A DNA stretch of 27,418 bases from Fimenecus sp045632525. Lineage in GTDB: Bacteria; Bacillota; Clostridia; Oscillospirales; Acutalibacteraceae. Below are positions 14,223 through 22,496 of the stretch, piece by piece. The stretch is taken from assembly GCA_045632525.1 (NCBI GenBank), contig JAZQWV010000025.1, positions 1-27,418 of the forward strand, read 5' to 3'. The position numbers were made by a program, and so were the translations under genes. Every line of letters begins with the position of its first letter. Position 1 is the stretch's first letter. Below the pieces are notes generated by a model. That model searched no databases, was not told the DNA's origin, and was given only the letters and a program-made list of their open reading frames with translations.

Positions 14223-16904
14223 ATGTCTGGTTCTTATGCAATATTTGAAAACAACACCGCTGTAATTGGTAACGATTATATCGAACGCCGATTTTCAACA
14301 GAGAATAATAAACTTGTTACAACTGAAATCATAAATAAAAGAATTGACGGTAATAAATCACTCTCTTTTAAAATGTTTTCGGCAGAATTCTTCATTGCAT
14401 TTAAAAGAAAAAAACTTTTTGGTTTTGCAACTGATTTCTTGTCATCAAATGATTTAACACTTGATAATGTGAATGTGTTCAAACGCAGAGTTGAATTTAT
14501 TTTCAAACCCTATGCTTACAATGGTGCAAGAATAACATTTATCGTTAATGTTGAAATTGAAGACGACAAGCATTATATGCATAAATATATCGAAATGATG
14601 ATTGATTCTGACAGACAAAACCTTGTCACAATTGACTATATTGACTGTGAACATATCTGTATTGATAATCTTGAACAGATGTGGACAATTGGTGATGTTG
14701 AAAAAGCTCATATCAGTGGTTATTACGCATCACTCGGTCAACCATTTTATATGAATGGCTTGTTCTTTGGCTCAGAATTTCCTGTGACAGAAACAAAAAT
14801 CAGAGATAAAGTTGGTTTTATCCGTCATTATAGTGGTAAGCGCTTTGATAAGTTGAATCTTAATTGCGGTCATACATATAGAACCTGGAAAACAGTTGTT
14901 GGCGCAGCAAGAGGTCTTGAACAAAGAGTAATCCGTGAAGATTTTCTTACATATATTCGTGAAATCTCAAGAAAAGTCAAGCCAAGATTTCAATATAATT
15001 CCTGGTATGACCATATGCACGATATAACTGACGAAAATATAACAAAATCTTTTATGGAAATCGAAAAAGGGCTCACAAAGACACTTGTGCCACCACTCGA
15101 TTCATATGTTGTTGATGATGGTTTTGTTGATTGGGATGCAGACTTCTGGTCATTTAATAAAAAATTCCCTAACGAGCTTTATCCTGCATCCGCTCTTGCT
15201 AGAAAATTCTCATCAGAATTTGGTCTGTGGAATGGTCCACGTGGTGGTTATAATGACAAGACCGGTAAGTTTGGTAAGAATATGGAAAAAGCAGGTAAGG
15301 GTGGTTATAATAAAGAAGCTAACGATGTCTGCGTTTCATCTTCAGCTTACATAAAAAATATAACTGATTATTATCTTGACTACACAAAGAAATTTGATAT
15401 CAATTATTGGAAACTTGACGGATTTTTGCTCACTGCTTGTAAAAACAAAAACCACGGTCATATGGTTGGCGGATATAACGGAATGTACCAATACACAGAA
15501 ATGTGGGAGAGTTGGATAAGCATTTTCAAAAAGATTCGTCTTTCAAGAGAAACAATTGGTAAGGATATGTGGATAAATCAAACAAGTTATTCAATACCAA
15601 GCCCTTGGTTTTTACAGTGGTCTGATAGCTTATGGATTCAGAATAGCAATGATATCGGGTTTATTGATAAGACTAAAAAAGGTGAAAAATTAGGTGACAA
15701 AGATGTTGACCGTACTCTCACATATCGTGATAATTGCTATTATGATTTCAGTGTTGTGAGAAACTATCAATTTCCAAATGAATTTCTTTATAATCATGAC
15801 CCGATTTATGGTAACACTGCAAAAATCTCAATGACGGACGAAGAGTATCGTAAATATATGTTTATGATGACAACTCGTGGCACTGCTTTCTGGGAACTCT
15901 ATTATTCATACAATATGTTTAATGATGCTAAATGGCGTATTAATGCAGATGCACTTCGCTTTATCCGTAACGAATATGATGTTCTTAAAACATCACAATT
16001 TATTGGTGGATGTCCTGCAAATGGTGAAGTTTATGGTTATTCTGCTTGGACAGAAAATAAGGGTATAGTGTCGCTTCGTAACCCCGCAAAACGTAATCAA
16101 TCATTTAAATTCAAACTTGACGAATCTTTTGGTACATTTAAGGGTACAGAAAATTTGAAACTCGCATTTGTATACCCTTATGACCACGAGAAAGACGAAA
16201 AAACATATAACTATGGTGATGAGATTTCACTTGAATTAGCACCACATGAAGTTGTCATTATGAAATTTACAAATGTTAAAGAAAATGCGCCACAACTTAC
16301 TTACGGCAGATTTAATAGTGATAAAGAACTCTTACTTTTCTTTGACGACAGAATTTATATAAATTCTGAAATGATTTCATCAAACGCAAAAATTGCAGGA
16401 TTTGAATTGCTTGAAGATTACAGCACCTTGAAAGTAACCTTTGAAAATCCTGTTAAAAAGCCTTATGTGTCATTGACAGTTCAGAATGCTTTCGATGATT
16501 TCACCGACATCACATTCAAAGGTAAATATTATGCTGATTTTGTCTGTGATGATAACAAATTGCCAAGTGACCGAGATTTCACAGTTCATTGCACAGTTAA
16601 TAAGGCAGAAGACGGAACACTTTTAGGCTTTGGTGACTTCTTCAATGTAAATAGTCACAGTGGCTATGCAGTAATCCGTCTTAATGATAAAATAAGCCAT
16701 AGTGAAGCATTTTTAAGAGTTGGGGATAAACTCTCAATTGTGTGTGAACCAAATGGATTGTTAAAACTTTATGTCAATGGGGTTTTAGCTTGTTCAGCTT
16801 ACAGCAAAGAACCTTTGACACTTGAAAATACAGAAGTAGTATTATCAGAAAATGTAACTGACCTTAAAATAATGTCAAAAGCATTTTCCTATGACGAAAT
16901 ATAA
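14223..16904 (+). CDS. Large intracellular glycoside hydrolase, GH36/clan GH-D-like
   Basis: An 893-aa protein with no signal peptide, so probably cytoplasmic. An N-terminal beta-rich region (residues about 1-250) precedes a barrel that starts RFQYNSWYDH and carries SYVVDDGFVDWD (near 295), FGLWNGPRGG and NYWKLDGF. Asp399 lies where GH36/melibiase enzymes have the nucleophile (the K-x-D strand end), and a later LWIQNSNDIGF may supply the acid. The last 170 or so residues look like a beta-sandwich (LKLYVNGVLACSAYSK). This resembles alpha-galactosidase-type enzymes, but the motifs are divergent and the substrate is uncertain. It may be an alpha-galactosidase, an alpha-N-acetylgalactosaminidase or something else. 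It starts 1 nt after the redox-type gene and ends 15 nt before GH31. The family call is moderate. Confidence 0.65.
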   Translation: MSGSYAIFENNTAVIGNDYIERRFSTENNKLVTTEIINKRIDGNKSLSFKMFSAEFFIAFKRKKLFGFATDFLSSNDLTLDNVNVFKRRVEFIFKPYAYNGARITFIVNVEIEDDKHYMHKYIEMMIDSDRQNLVTIDYIDCEHICIDNLEQMWTIGDVEKAHISGYYASLGQPFYMNGLFFGSEFPVTETKIRDKVGFIRHYSGKRFDKLNLNCGHTYRTWKTVVGAARGLEQRVIREDFLTYIREISRKVKPRFQYNSWYDHMHDITDENITKSFMEIEKGLTKTLVPPLDSYVVDDGFVDWDADFWSFNKKFPNELYPASALARKFSSEFGLWNGPRGGYNDKTGKFGKNMEKAGKGGYNKEANDVCVSSSAYIKNITDYYLDYTKKFDINYWKLDGFLLTACKNKNHGHMVGGYNGMYQYTEMWESWISIFKKIRLSRETIGKDMWINQTSYSIPSPWFLQWSDSLWIQNSNDIGFIDKTKKGEKLGDKDVDRTLTYRDNCYYDFSVVRNYQFPNEFLYNHDPIYGNTAKISMTDEEYRKYMFMMTTRGTAFWELYYSYNMFNDAKWRINADALRFIRNEYDVLKTSQFIGGCPANGEVYGYSAWTENKGIVSLRNPAKRNQSFKFKLDESFGTFKGTENLKLAFVYPYDHEKDEKTYNYGDEISLELAPHEVVIMKFTNVKENAPQLTYGRFNSDKELLLFFDDRIYINSEMISSNAKIAGFELLEDYSTLKVTFENPVKKPYVSLTVQNAFDDFTDITFKGKYYADFVCDDNKLPSDRDFTVHCTVNKAEDGTLLGFGDFFNVNSHSGYAVIRLNDKISHSEAFLRVGDKLSIVCEPNGLLKLYVNGVLACSAYSKEPLTLENTEVVLSENVTDLKIMSKAFSYDEI

Positions 16905-16919
16905 TAGGGCGGGGATTAT

Positions 16920-19295
16920 ATGTCAGAACTTAACCAACAATTATTAGCAAAAACTAATGGTAAAGCATGTGCAGATAACATTATTATCAGCAAAAATGTG
17001 CGTGTTACCGTGTTAACCGAAAGAATGCTTCGAGTGGAATTTTCACCTGACGGGGTATTCTCAGATTTGCCATCACAAGCCGTGTGGTATCGTGATTTCG
17101 GTAAAATGAATTTTACACATACCGAGTCAGTTGATATTCTTAAAATCACAACAGACAAGGTAGAATTTGTAATCAATAATCATAATGGTAGCTTTAAATA
17201 CGCTGTAATTGATGGCAAACAAGTGGCATATAATAGCGAACACAATTTAAAGGGTACAACTCGTACTCTTGATGGTACTTATGGTCCGGTTGAACTTAAA
17301 GATGGTATCGTTTCATTTGATGGTGTTTCAATTTATGACGACAGCAAAACTTTGCTTTTGTGTGATGACGGAATGCTCGAAACAAGAAAGAGTGGCACAA
17401 AAGACATTTATGTTTTTGCATTTGGCAAAAATTATATTGATTGGCTCAATGATTTCTATAAAATCACAGGTAAGCCACCACTTGTGCCTCGTTATGTTTT
17501 AGGCAACTGGTGGAGCCGTTATCGTGCATATACTCAAAAAGAATATGAAGATTTAATGTCTGAATTCTTCCGTCGTGATATTCCACTTACTATCGCAACA
17601 GTTGATATGGACTGGCATTGGGTTGACCTTAAAAAGCAGTTTAATAAGAGATATAAATCAAGCAATATTTTAAACAGTGGTTGGACAGGATATAGCTGGA
17701 ATACTGAATTGTTCCCTGACTATAAAGCATTTTTGCAGAAACTTCACGATATGGGGCTTAAAGTTACCCTTAATCTTCACCCTGCAGATGGTGTTCGTGC
17801 TTTTGAAGATATGTATGAAGAAATGGCAGATGCAACAGGTGTTGACAAAACAACTGAAAAAACAGTTCAGTTTGATTTGACTGATAAAAAGTTCATTAAT
17901 GCCTATTTTGATGTTCTTCACCATCCTTATGAAAATCAGGGTGTTGATTTCTGGTGGATTGACTGGCAACAAGGTACAAAGAGTAAAAAAGCAGGTCTTG
18001 ACCCATTGTGGCTTCTCAACCACTATCACTATCTTGACACAGACCGTGAAGAGCGTCGTCCAATGATTCTTTCTCGTTATGCAGGCATTGGCTCTCATCG
18101 TTATCCACTTGGTTTTTCTGGTGATACTGCAATTAACTGGAAAGTTCTTGATTTCCAACCATATTTTACAGCAAATGCTGCCAACTGTGGCTATACTTGG
18201 TGGAGCCATGATATCGGCGGTCACATGATGGGTGAGCACGATGATGAACTCTATATCCGTTGGTTACAACTTGCCGTATTCTTACCAATTTTAAGACTTC
18301 ACTCAACAAGTCTTGACATTCTCGGCAAAGAGCCTTGGAATTTCTCTTGGGAAGCAGAAACATTGGGTACAGAGTATTTGCGCCTTCGTCATAAATTGAT
18401 TCCATATATTTATGCAATGAATTATCGTTCATTTAACGATGGCAGAGCTCTTTGCGAGCCAATGTATTATGAATATCCAGAAACAAATATCAGCTATGAA
18501 GTGCCAAACGAATATTTCTTTGGTTCAGAGTTGCTTGTTTGTCCTGTAACAACAAAACTTGATAAAAACACAAAGACTGCTGCAACAAAAGTGTGGTTGC
18601 CTGAGGGAAGATGGACTAATATCTTCGACGGCAAAATCTATAAAGGCAATCAAACAGTTTATGTCAATAGCCCAATCAACACAATTCCCGTATTCGCAAA
18701 AGAAGGTGCAATTATACCAATGTCAGCGGATAACGGCAATTCATGGGATTGTCCTGAACGCCTTAGTATTGATATTTATCGTGGTAATAACACATTCAGT
18801 TTCTATGAAGACGATGGTGAAACAGGTAAGTATAAGAATGGTGAATATTCAATCTCAACAATGACCGTGACCGAAAACAAAGATACTCTAACATTTGAAA
18901 TCAAGGGTGGCAAGGCTCTCAAATGCATTCCACAAAAGAGAACATATACTCTTAATTTCAAAGATATCGAAGATTTCGATGAAGCAACAGTAATGGTTAA
19001 TGGTTTATTAACCCCAGTAACAAATGGAAAATCATTCGTGAAAATCAGTGATATAAGTGTTGAAGATGAAATTATTGTAACTCTTACTGGCGTTAAAGCA
19101 AGACAAAATAAGCCTGTTTATGACCGTGCGTTAGATTGTCTTATCCATCTCAATGGTGGCAATATGAAAAAAGTCCCTACAAGTAACAAACTCAAAGAAT
19201 GTAAGGACGAAAAAGATTATAAATCATTTGTGAAGAGAATCAAAGGCAAGTCATTGAGAATGTGCCTTGATGAAGCAATTTTTGCGTTAGAATAA
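16920..19295 (+). CDS. Glycoside hydrolase family 31 (alpha-glycosidase)
   Basis: A 791-aa cytoplasmic enzyme of clan GH-D. The N-terminal beta domain leads into the barrel at about residue 190 (VPRYVLGNWWSRYRAYTQKEY). The substrate-pocket strand TIATVDMDWHWVD is present. Asp348 in FWWIDWQQG is the predicted nucleophile and Asp402 in LGFSGDT the predicted acid/base, both in the places expected for GH31. TWWSHDIGGH and LRLHST are further signatures. C-terminal beta domains include SFYEDDGETGKYKNG. GH31 includes alpha-glucosidases, alpha-xylosidases, alpha-galactosidases and alpha-N-acetylgalactosaminidases; I cannot pick the substrate. The last 70 or so residues (LIHLNGGNMKKVPTS...) are helical and less typical. 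AGGGCGGGGA precedes the ATG; GH43-like follows 10 nt after the stop. Confidence 0.93.
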   Translation: MSELNQQLLAKTNGKACADNIIISKNVRVTVLTERMLRVEFSPDGVFSDLPSQAVWYRDFGKMNFTHTESVDILKITTDKVEFVINNHNGSFKYAVIDGKQVAYNSEHNLKGTTRTLDGTYGPVELKDGIVSFDGVSIYDDSKTLLLCDDGMLETRKSGTKDIYVFAFGKNYIDWLNDFYKITGKPPLVPRYVLGNWWSRYRAYTQKEYEDLMSEFFRRDIPLTIATVDMDWHWVDLKKQFNKRYKSSNILNSGWTGYSWNTELFPDYKAFLQKLHDMGLKVTLNLHPADGVRAFEDMYEEMADATGVDKTTEKTVQFDLTDKKFINAYFDVLHHPYENQGVDFWWIDWQQGTKSKKAGLDPLWLLNHYHYLDTDREERRPMILSRYAGIGSHRYPLGFSGDTAINWKVLDFQPYFTANAANCGYTWWSHDIGGHMMGEHDDELYIRWLQLAVFLPILRLHSTSLDILGKEPWNFSWEAETLGTEYLRLRHKLIPYIYAMNYRSFNDGRALCEPMYYEYPETNISYEVPNEYFFGSELLVCPVTTKLDKNTKTAATKVWLPEGRWTNIFDGKIYKGNQTVYVNSPINTIPVFAKEGAIIPMSADNGNSWDCPERLSIDIYRGNNTFSFYEDDGETGKYKNGEYSISTMTVTENKDTLTFEIKGGKALKCIPQKRTYTLNFKDIEDFDEATVMVNGLLTPVTNGKSFVKISDISVEDEIIVTLTGVKARQNKPVYDRALDCLIHLNGGNMKKVPTSNKLKECKDEKDYKSFVKRIKGKSLRMCLDEAIFALE

Positions 19296-19305
19296 GGGGA
19301 TAGTT

Positions 19306-20211
19306 ATGTCATTTGCAACACCTGCTAAAAACAAAAGCGGAAAATACCTTTTCTGTTATTTTGTGGGCAACGAGCCACAGGAAGAAAGAATACATTTTGC
19401 AGTAAGTGAAGATGGATATAATTTCACAGCACTCAATAATAATGAACCTGTAATCATTCAGACAAAGGGCAAAAAATGTGTCCGTGACCCTTATATTTTC
19501 AAAGGTCAAGACGATTTCTATTACATAATCGGTACTGATATGAAATGTCAAGAGGGTTGGACATCAAATCATGCATTAGTCACTTGGAAATCAAAGGATT
19601 TAGTTAATTGGACAGACGAAACAATCATTGATATCCGTGATTTTGGTCGCGAATTTGCAACCACCACAAGAGCGTGGGCACCCCAAGCAATATGGGATGA
19701 AAAAGAGCAGCAATATATGATTTATTGGGCTCATTCAACTGTCGAAAATGATGTTGCAGGAATGTATTATGCTCATTCAACCGATATGAAAACTATGACA
19801 GAGCCTAAACCACTTTATTGCCGTCATATTCAGACTATTGATGGTGATATTGCATTTTGCAAAGAAACAGAGACATATTATCTCTATTTCAAGCACGACG
19901 AAGACCAGACAATAGCCTATGTTAAATCCAAGAATCTCACAGGACCTTATGAAGATAAGCCTGTTATAGTATCTCTTGCAAAAACTGGGGTAGAGGGTAG
20001 CGAAATCTATAATATTACAGGCACAAATGAGTGGGTAATGGTTATGGATGAGTACGGCACAGACCGCTTCTTTATGCAACAGACAATTGATTTTGAAAAT
20101 TTCAAAGCAGTTAACCCTGATGACTATTCAATGGCATTTAATCCCCGTCATGGCTCAATCTGCACAATATCTGACGAAGATTATGAAAGACTCATAAAAG
20201 CATATAAATAA
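19306..20211 (+). CDS. GH43-like five-bladed beta-propeller glycosidase
   Basis: A 301-aa soluble protein without signal peptide. It has the repeated blade pattern of family 43/clan GH-F propellers: VRDPYIFKGQDDFYYIIGTD, then SKDLVNWTDE, AWAPQAIWDEKEQQYMIYWAHS, IDGDIAFCKETETYYLYFK and VEGSEIYNITGTNEWVMVMDEYG. Candidate catalytic residues are the Asp in RDP, the Asp in DGD and the Glu in GSE, matching the usual base, pKa-modulating Asp and acid order. The family mainly holds arabinosidases and xylosidases, with some galactosidases. The specific activity is not predictable. It is the last gene of the glycosidase operon (AAGGGGAT before the ATG) and ends at a strong terminator. Confidence 0.8.
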   Translation: MSFATPAKNKSGKYLFCYFVGNEPQEERIHFAVSEDGYNFTALNNNEPVIIQTKGKKCVRDPYIFKGQDDFYYIIGTDMKCQEGWTSNHALVTWKSKDLVNWTDETIIDIRDFGREFATTTRAWAPQAIWDEKEQQYMIYWAHSTVENDVAGMYYAHSTDMKTMTEPKPLYCRHIQTIDGDIAFCKETETYYLYFKHDEDQTIAYVKSKNLTGPYEDKPVIVSLAKTGVEGSEIYNITGTNEWVMVMDEYGTDRFFMQQTIDFENFKAVNPDDYSMAFNPRHGSICTISDEDYERLIKAYK

Positions 20212-20216
20212 AAAAT

Positions 20217-20246
20217 AACGGGACGAATTTTCGTCCCGTTTTATTC
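20217..20246 (+). terminator. Terminator of the glycosidase operon
   Basis: An 11-bp stem (AACGGGACGAA paired with TTCGTCCCGTT, loop TT) followed by TTATTCATTTTT, 5 bp after the GH43-like stop. Confidence 0.92.
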
Positions 20247-20267
20247 ATTTTTCATTAGCGAAGCGAC

Positions 20268-20345
20268 TTCAATATTCATTATTCATTTGAAAATCCGTTC
20301 TTTGAGAATGAAGAAAGAATGATGAATATTGAATAATGAATAATA
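20268..20345. repeat. AT-rich inverted repeat (TTCAATATTCATTATTC type)
   Basis: TTCAATATTCATTATTCATT at 20268-20287 is the near-perfect inverse of GAATGATGAATATTGAA around 20318-20334. A further GAATAATGAATAAT extends to about 20345. The stretch carries no gene. It looks like a degraded small dispersed repeat or a miniature-element remnant between a terminator and the tRNA cluster. Confidence 0.5.
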
Positions 20346-20351
20346 CAAACA

Positions 20352-20381
20352 AAAATCCGCCCACTTACGTGAACGGATTTT
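20352..20381 (-). terminator. Terminator of the tRNA cluster
   Basis: On the - strand, AAAATCCG / CGGATTTT (8 bp) with an inner CAC/GTG stem, followed by TTGTTTGTATT. It starts 4 nt after the CCA end of tRNA-Gln. Confidence 0.85.
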
Positions 20382-20385
20382 CGTT

Positions 20386-20460
20386 TGGCTGGGGTGGCAG
20401 GATTTGAACCTACGAATGCAGCAGTCAAAGTGCTGTGTCTTACCGCTTGACGACACCCCA
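20386..20460 (-). tRNA. tRNA-Gln (UUG)
   Basis: Cloverleaf on the - strand: acceptor TGGGGTG / CACCCCA, anticodon loop CTTTGAC with anticodon TTG, T loop GTTCAAATC, discriminator G and an encoded CCA at 20386-20388. The weak first U-A pair and the G discriminator are typical of tRNA-Gln. Confidence 0.95.
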
Positions 20461-20477
20461 ATATTTAATTGGTGTAT

Positions 20478-20508
20478 AAAACTCCGCTATGAGAAGCGGA
20501 GTTTTATA
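20478..20508 (-). terminator. Terminator-like hairpin inside the tRNA cluster
   Basis: A perfect 11-bp stem (AAAACTCCGCT / AGCGGAGTTTT) with a 6-nt loop lies between tRNA-His and tRNA-Gln. It is almost symmetric, so it could act on either strand. On the - strand it would reduce tRNA-Gln expression relative to the other three, unless it serves as a processing element. Confidence 0.7.
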
Positions 20509-20510
20509 AG

Positions 20511-20588
20511 TGGGGTGGATAATCGGATTCGAACCGATGGTCTCCAGTGCCACAAACTGGCGCTTTAACCAACTAAGCTATACCCACC
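20511..20588 (-). tRNA. tRNA-His (GUG)
   Basis: Acceptor GTGGGTA / TATCCAC, anticodon stem CCAGT / ACTGG with loop TTGTGGC (anticodon GTG). It has the tRNA-His-specific extra G at -1 (20588), discriminator C and an encoded CCA (20511-20513). Confidence 0.96.
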
Positions 20589-20629
20589 ATATGTATCAGC
20601 GTATTAAGTATTGACTTTCTACGCTGACT

Positions 20630-20706
20630 TGGCACGCTGAAAGGGATTCGAACCCCCGACCCTCTGCTTAGAAGGCAGATGCTCTATCCAACTGAGCTAT
20701 CAGCGC
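20630..20706 (-). tRNA. tRNA-Arg (UCU)
   Basis: Acceptor GCGCTGA / TCAGCGT (terminal G-U), D arm TAGCTCAGTTGGATAGAGCA, anticodon loop TTCTAAG (anticodon TCT), T loop GTTCGAATC, discriminator G and an encoded CCA (20630-20632). Confidence 0.96.
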
Positions 20707-20709
20707 ATG

Positions 20710-20783
20710 TGGAGCGGGTGATGGGAATCGAACCCACACGACCAGCTTGGAAGGCTGGGATTCTACCATTGAACTACACCCGC
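20710..20783 (-). tRNA. tRNA-Gly (UCC)
   Basis: Acceptor GCGGGTG / CACCCGC, D arm TAGTTCAATGGTAGAA, anticodon loop TTCCAAG (anticodon TCC), T loop GTTCGATTC, discriminator T and an encoded CCA (20710-20712). It is first in the cluster, just after the promoter. Confidence 0.96.
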
Positions 20784-20801
20784 AGTTCAACAACGCAAGT
20801 T

Positions 20802-20830
20802 ATTCTAACATAAAGCATATTTTTTGTCAA
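20802..20830 (-). promoter_or_regulatory. Promoter of the tRNA cluster
   Basis: On the - strand, TTGACA (20825-20830), a 17-bp spacer and TAGAAT (20802-20807), about 20 nt before tRNA-Gly. A near-perfect, stable-RNA type promoter. Confidence 0.9.
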
Positions 20831-20933
20831 TATCTTTTTTGTTGAATTTAAAATAAATTTCATAAAATGTTGTTGCAATTTTCACAAAAATTTTATAATA
20901 TAAAACCATAACTCAAAACAACAAGGTGATTTA

Positions 20934-21695
20934 ATGAAAATTGTAATTTTAACAGCCGTTGGCGTTGGCTTTGCAACGGTTTTCGGTAGTTTTATAGGCT
21001 TCGCACTAAAAAAAATTCCACATAAATTCAACGATATTGTTTTAAGCTTTGCAGCTGGTATTATGCTCGCTGCTGCAGTTCTCGGGCTCATTGTTCCTGC
21101 CGTTGAAAGTTCTGCTGGTTTAGGCGGACTTTTAGTTGTAATTGCGGGCATAATGTGTGGTGCAGTTTTTCTCAGTATGATGGACCGTGTTGTGCCCCAT
21201 CTTCATAATATTGCTGGTGTTGATAAAGAATCTCACCCTGATAAAGCTTCACAACTCAATAGAGTCATATTGTTCGTGTTGGCAATCGCAATACATAATT
21301 TGCCCGAAGGTATAGCAGCGGGTGTAAGTTTTGGTACAGGTAATATTGCCGATGCAATAACAGTTTCAGGTGGTATTGCACTACAAAATATCCCTGAAGG
21401 TATGGTTATTATCGCACCGATGCTTAATGCTGGCGTGCCGAAACGCAGAGCATTTTTAATTGCTCTTGCAACAGGTTTGGTTGAAGTGGTTGGCACAATG
21501 ATTGGCTATTTCGTTGTTTCAATTTCTGTGGCAATTTTACCATTTGCACTGGCTTTTGCAGGGGGCACAATGCTCTATGTAATAAGTGACGAAATGATTC
21601 CTGAAACTCACGCTCACGGTTATGAAAAAGGCGCAACATTTTCGCTTCTTGTTGGCTTTTGTGTAATGCTCGCTATGGATGTTTTATTAGGTTGA
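20934..21695 (+). CDS. ZIP-family divalent metal transporter
   Basis: Membrane protein of 253 aa with about eight helices that likely imports zinc or another divalent cation. Family motifs are clear: FAAGIMLAAAVLGLIVPA early, then the paired metal-site helices AIHNLPEGIAAGVSFG (helix IV) and ALQNIPEGMVIIAPM (helix V). A loop with His (VPHLHNIAGVDKESHPDK) lies between helices III and IV, and ISDEMIPETHAHGYEKG is near the C-terminus. This matches the ZupT/GufA branch. The ATG at 20934 has AAGGTGAT 6 nt upstream, and a promoter TTGCAA (20873) - 17 bp - TAATAT (20896) is likely. The metal imported cannot be told from sequence. It is followed by a hairpin at 21724-21758 and then sigK. Confidence 0.92.
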   Translation: MKIVILTAVGVGFATVFGSFIGFALKKIPHKFNDIVLSFAAGIMLAAAVLGLIVPAVESSAGLGGLLVVIAGIMCGAVFLSMMDRVVPHLHNIAGVDKESHPDKASQLNRVILFVLAIAIHNLPEGIAAGVSFGTGNIADAITVSGGIALQNIPEGMVIIAPMLNAGVPKRRAFLIALATGLVEVVGTMIGYFVVSISVAILPFALAFAGGTMLYVISDEMIPETHAHGYEKGATFSLLVGFCVMLAMDVLLG

Positions 21696-21723
21696 TATTT
21701 TAATAAAGGACTTGCAAAATTCT

Positions 21724-21758
21724 AACACCTTCCGCATATAGTGTCGGGAGGTGTTTTT
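21724..21758 (+). terminator. Terminator-like hairpin containing the sigK ribosome site
   Basis: AACACCTTCCG pairs with CGGGAGGTGTT (one T-G pair) around a 10-nt loop and is followed by TTTTT. This would end the ZIP-gene transcript. Its 3' arm holds GGGAGGTG, the ribosome site of the sigma factor whose ATG is at 21760, so the hairpin could also block translation of read-through messages. Confidence 0.75.
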
Positions 21759-21759
21759 T

Positions 21760-22461
21760 ATGTTACTTGCGTTATTACAAAGTGTATCAACAAATATTCT
21801 TTATTTCATGCTCCATCTTTCAACAAATAGTTCATTTCCCGAGCCTTTAACGGCAAAAGAAGAAAGAGAAGCATTTGAAAAGTTTCACCGTGATGGTGAC
21901 ATCAATGCGAGAAATAAACTTGTGAATCACAATATGAGATTAGTTGCTCATATCATCAAGAAATATTATGCTAACTATTCCGACCAAGAAGATATAATCT
22001 CAATAGGCACAATTGGACTTATCAAAGCTATCAATACCTTTGATTATACCCGTGGTCCAAGACTCGCAACCTATGCTTCAAGGTGTATTGAGAATGAGAT
22101 TTTTATGCATTTTAGAGCAAAGAAAAAAAGTGCCGTTGAAGTGTCAATGGATGAGCCAATCGATACCGATAGCGAAGGTAATCCCTTGACCTTTACCGAT
22201 ATAATTTATTGCGACGAAACTGTTTTCGACGATGTGGATTTGAAAATGAAATCAGAAAAGCTATATGAATATATAGAAAACATAAAAGACGAAAGAAATA
22301 AGCAGATTATAATAATGCGATATGGACTCTATGACACCGACCCAATGACTCAACGAGAAATAGCCAAAAAGCTTGGCATATCCCGTTCTTATGTATCCCG
22401 AATCGAAAAGAAAACCCTCGACGAACTCCGCGCCCTTTTCGGCATCGATGAAGACGATTAA
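21760..22461 (+). CDS. sigK: Sporulation sigma factor SigK-like
   Basis: A 233-aa sigma-70-type factor. The hydrophobic N-terminus (LLALLQSVSTNILYFMLHLS, residues 2-21) resembles the inhibitory pro-sequence that SpoIVFB removes in SigK. Next come FPEPLTAKEEREAFEKF, region 2 (NKLVNHNMRLVAHIIKKYYANYSDQEDIISIGTIGLIKA; TYASRCIENEIFMHFR) and region 4 (MTQREIAKKLGISRSYVSRIEKKTLDELR), the helix-turn-helix. The gene is uninterrupted, unlike the split sigK of some Bacillus. I take the ATG at 21760, with GGGAGG 8 nt before it; a GTG at 21751 is in frame but lies within the ribosome site. In sporulation SigK drives late mother-cell genes. SigE is a relative, but the N-terminus and the text of region 2 favour SigK. 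Confidence 0.88.
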   Translation: MLLALLQSVSTNILYFMLHLSTNSSFPEPLTAKEEREAFEKFHRDGDINARNKLVNHNMRLVAHIIKKYYANYSDQEDIISIGTIGLIKAINTFDYTRGPRLATYASRCIENEIFMHFRAKKKSAVEVSMDEPIDTDSEGNPLTFTDIIYCDETVFDDVDLKMKSEKLYEYIENIKDERNKQIIIMRYGLYDTDPMTQREIAKKLGISRSYVSRIEKKTLDELRALFGIDEDD

Positions 22462-22496
22462 CAATCACAAAATTCCACAAATTTAAATTTGTCGGG

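Noticed and set aside
17670..18239. 189-codon antisense frame over the GH31 gene
   Set aside because: It lies opposite the conserved catalytic barrel; no ribosome site or promoter and no recognisable protein pattern.
20279..20461. 60-codon antisense frame over tRNA-Gln
   Set aside because: It reads through a tRNA gene and its terminator; typical spurious call.
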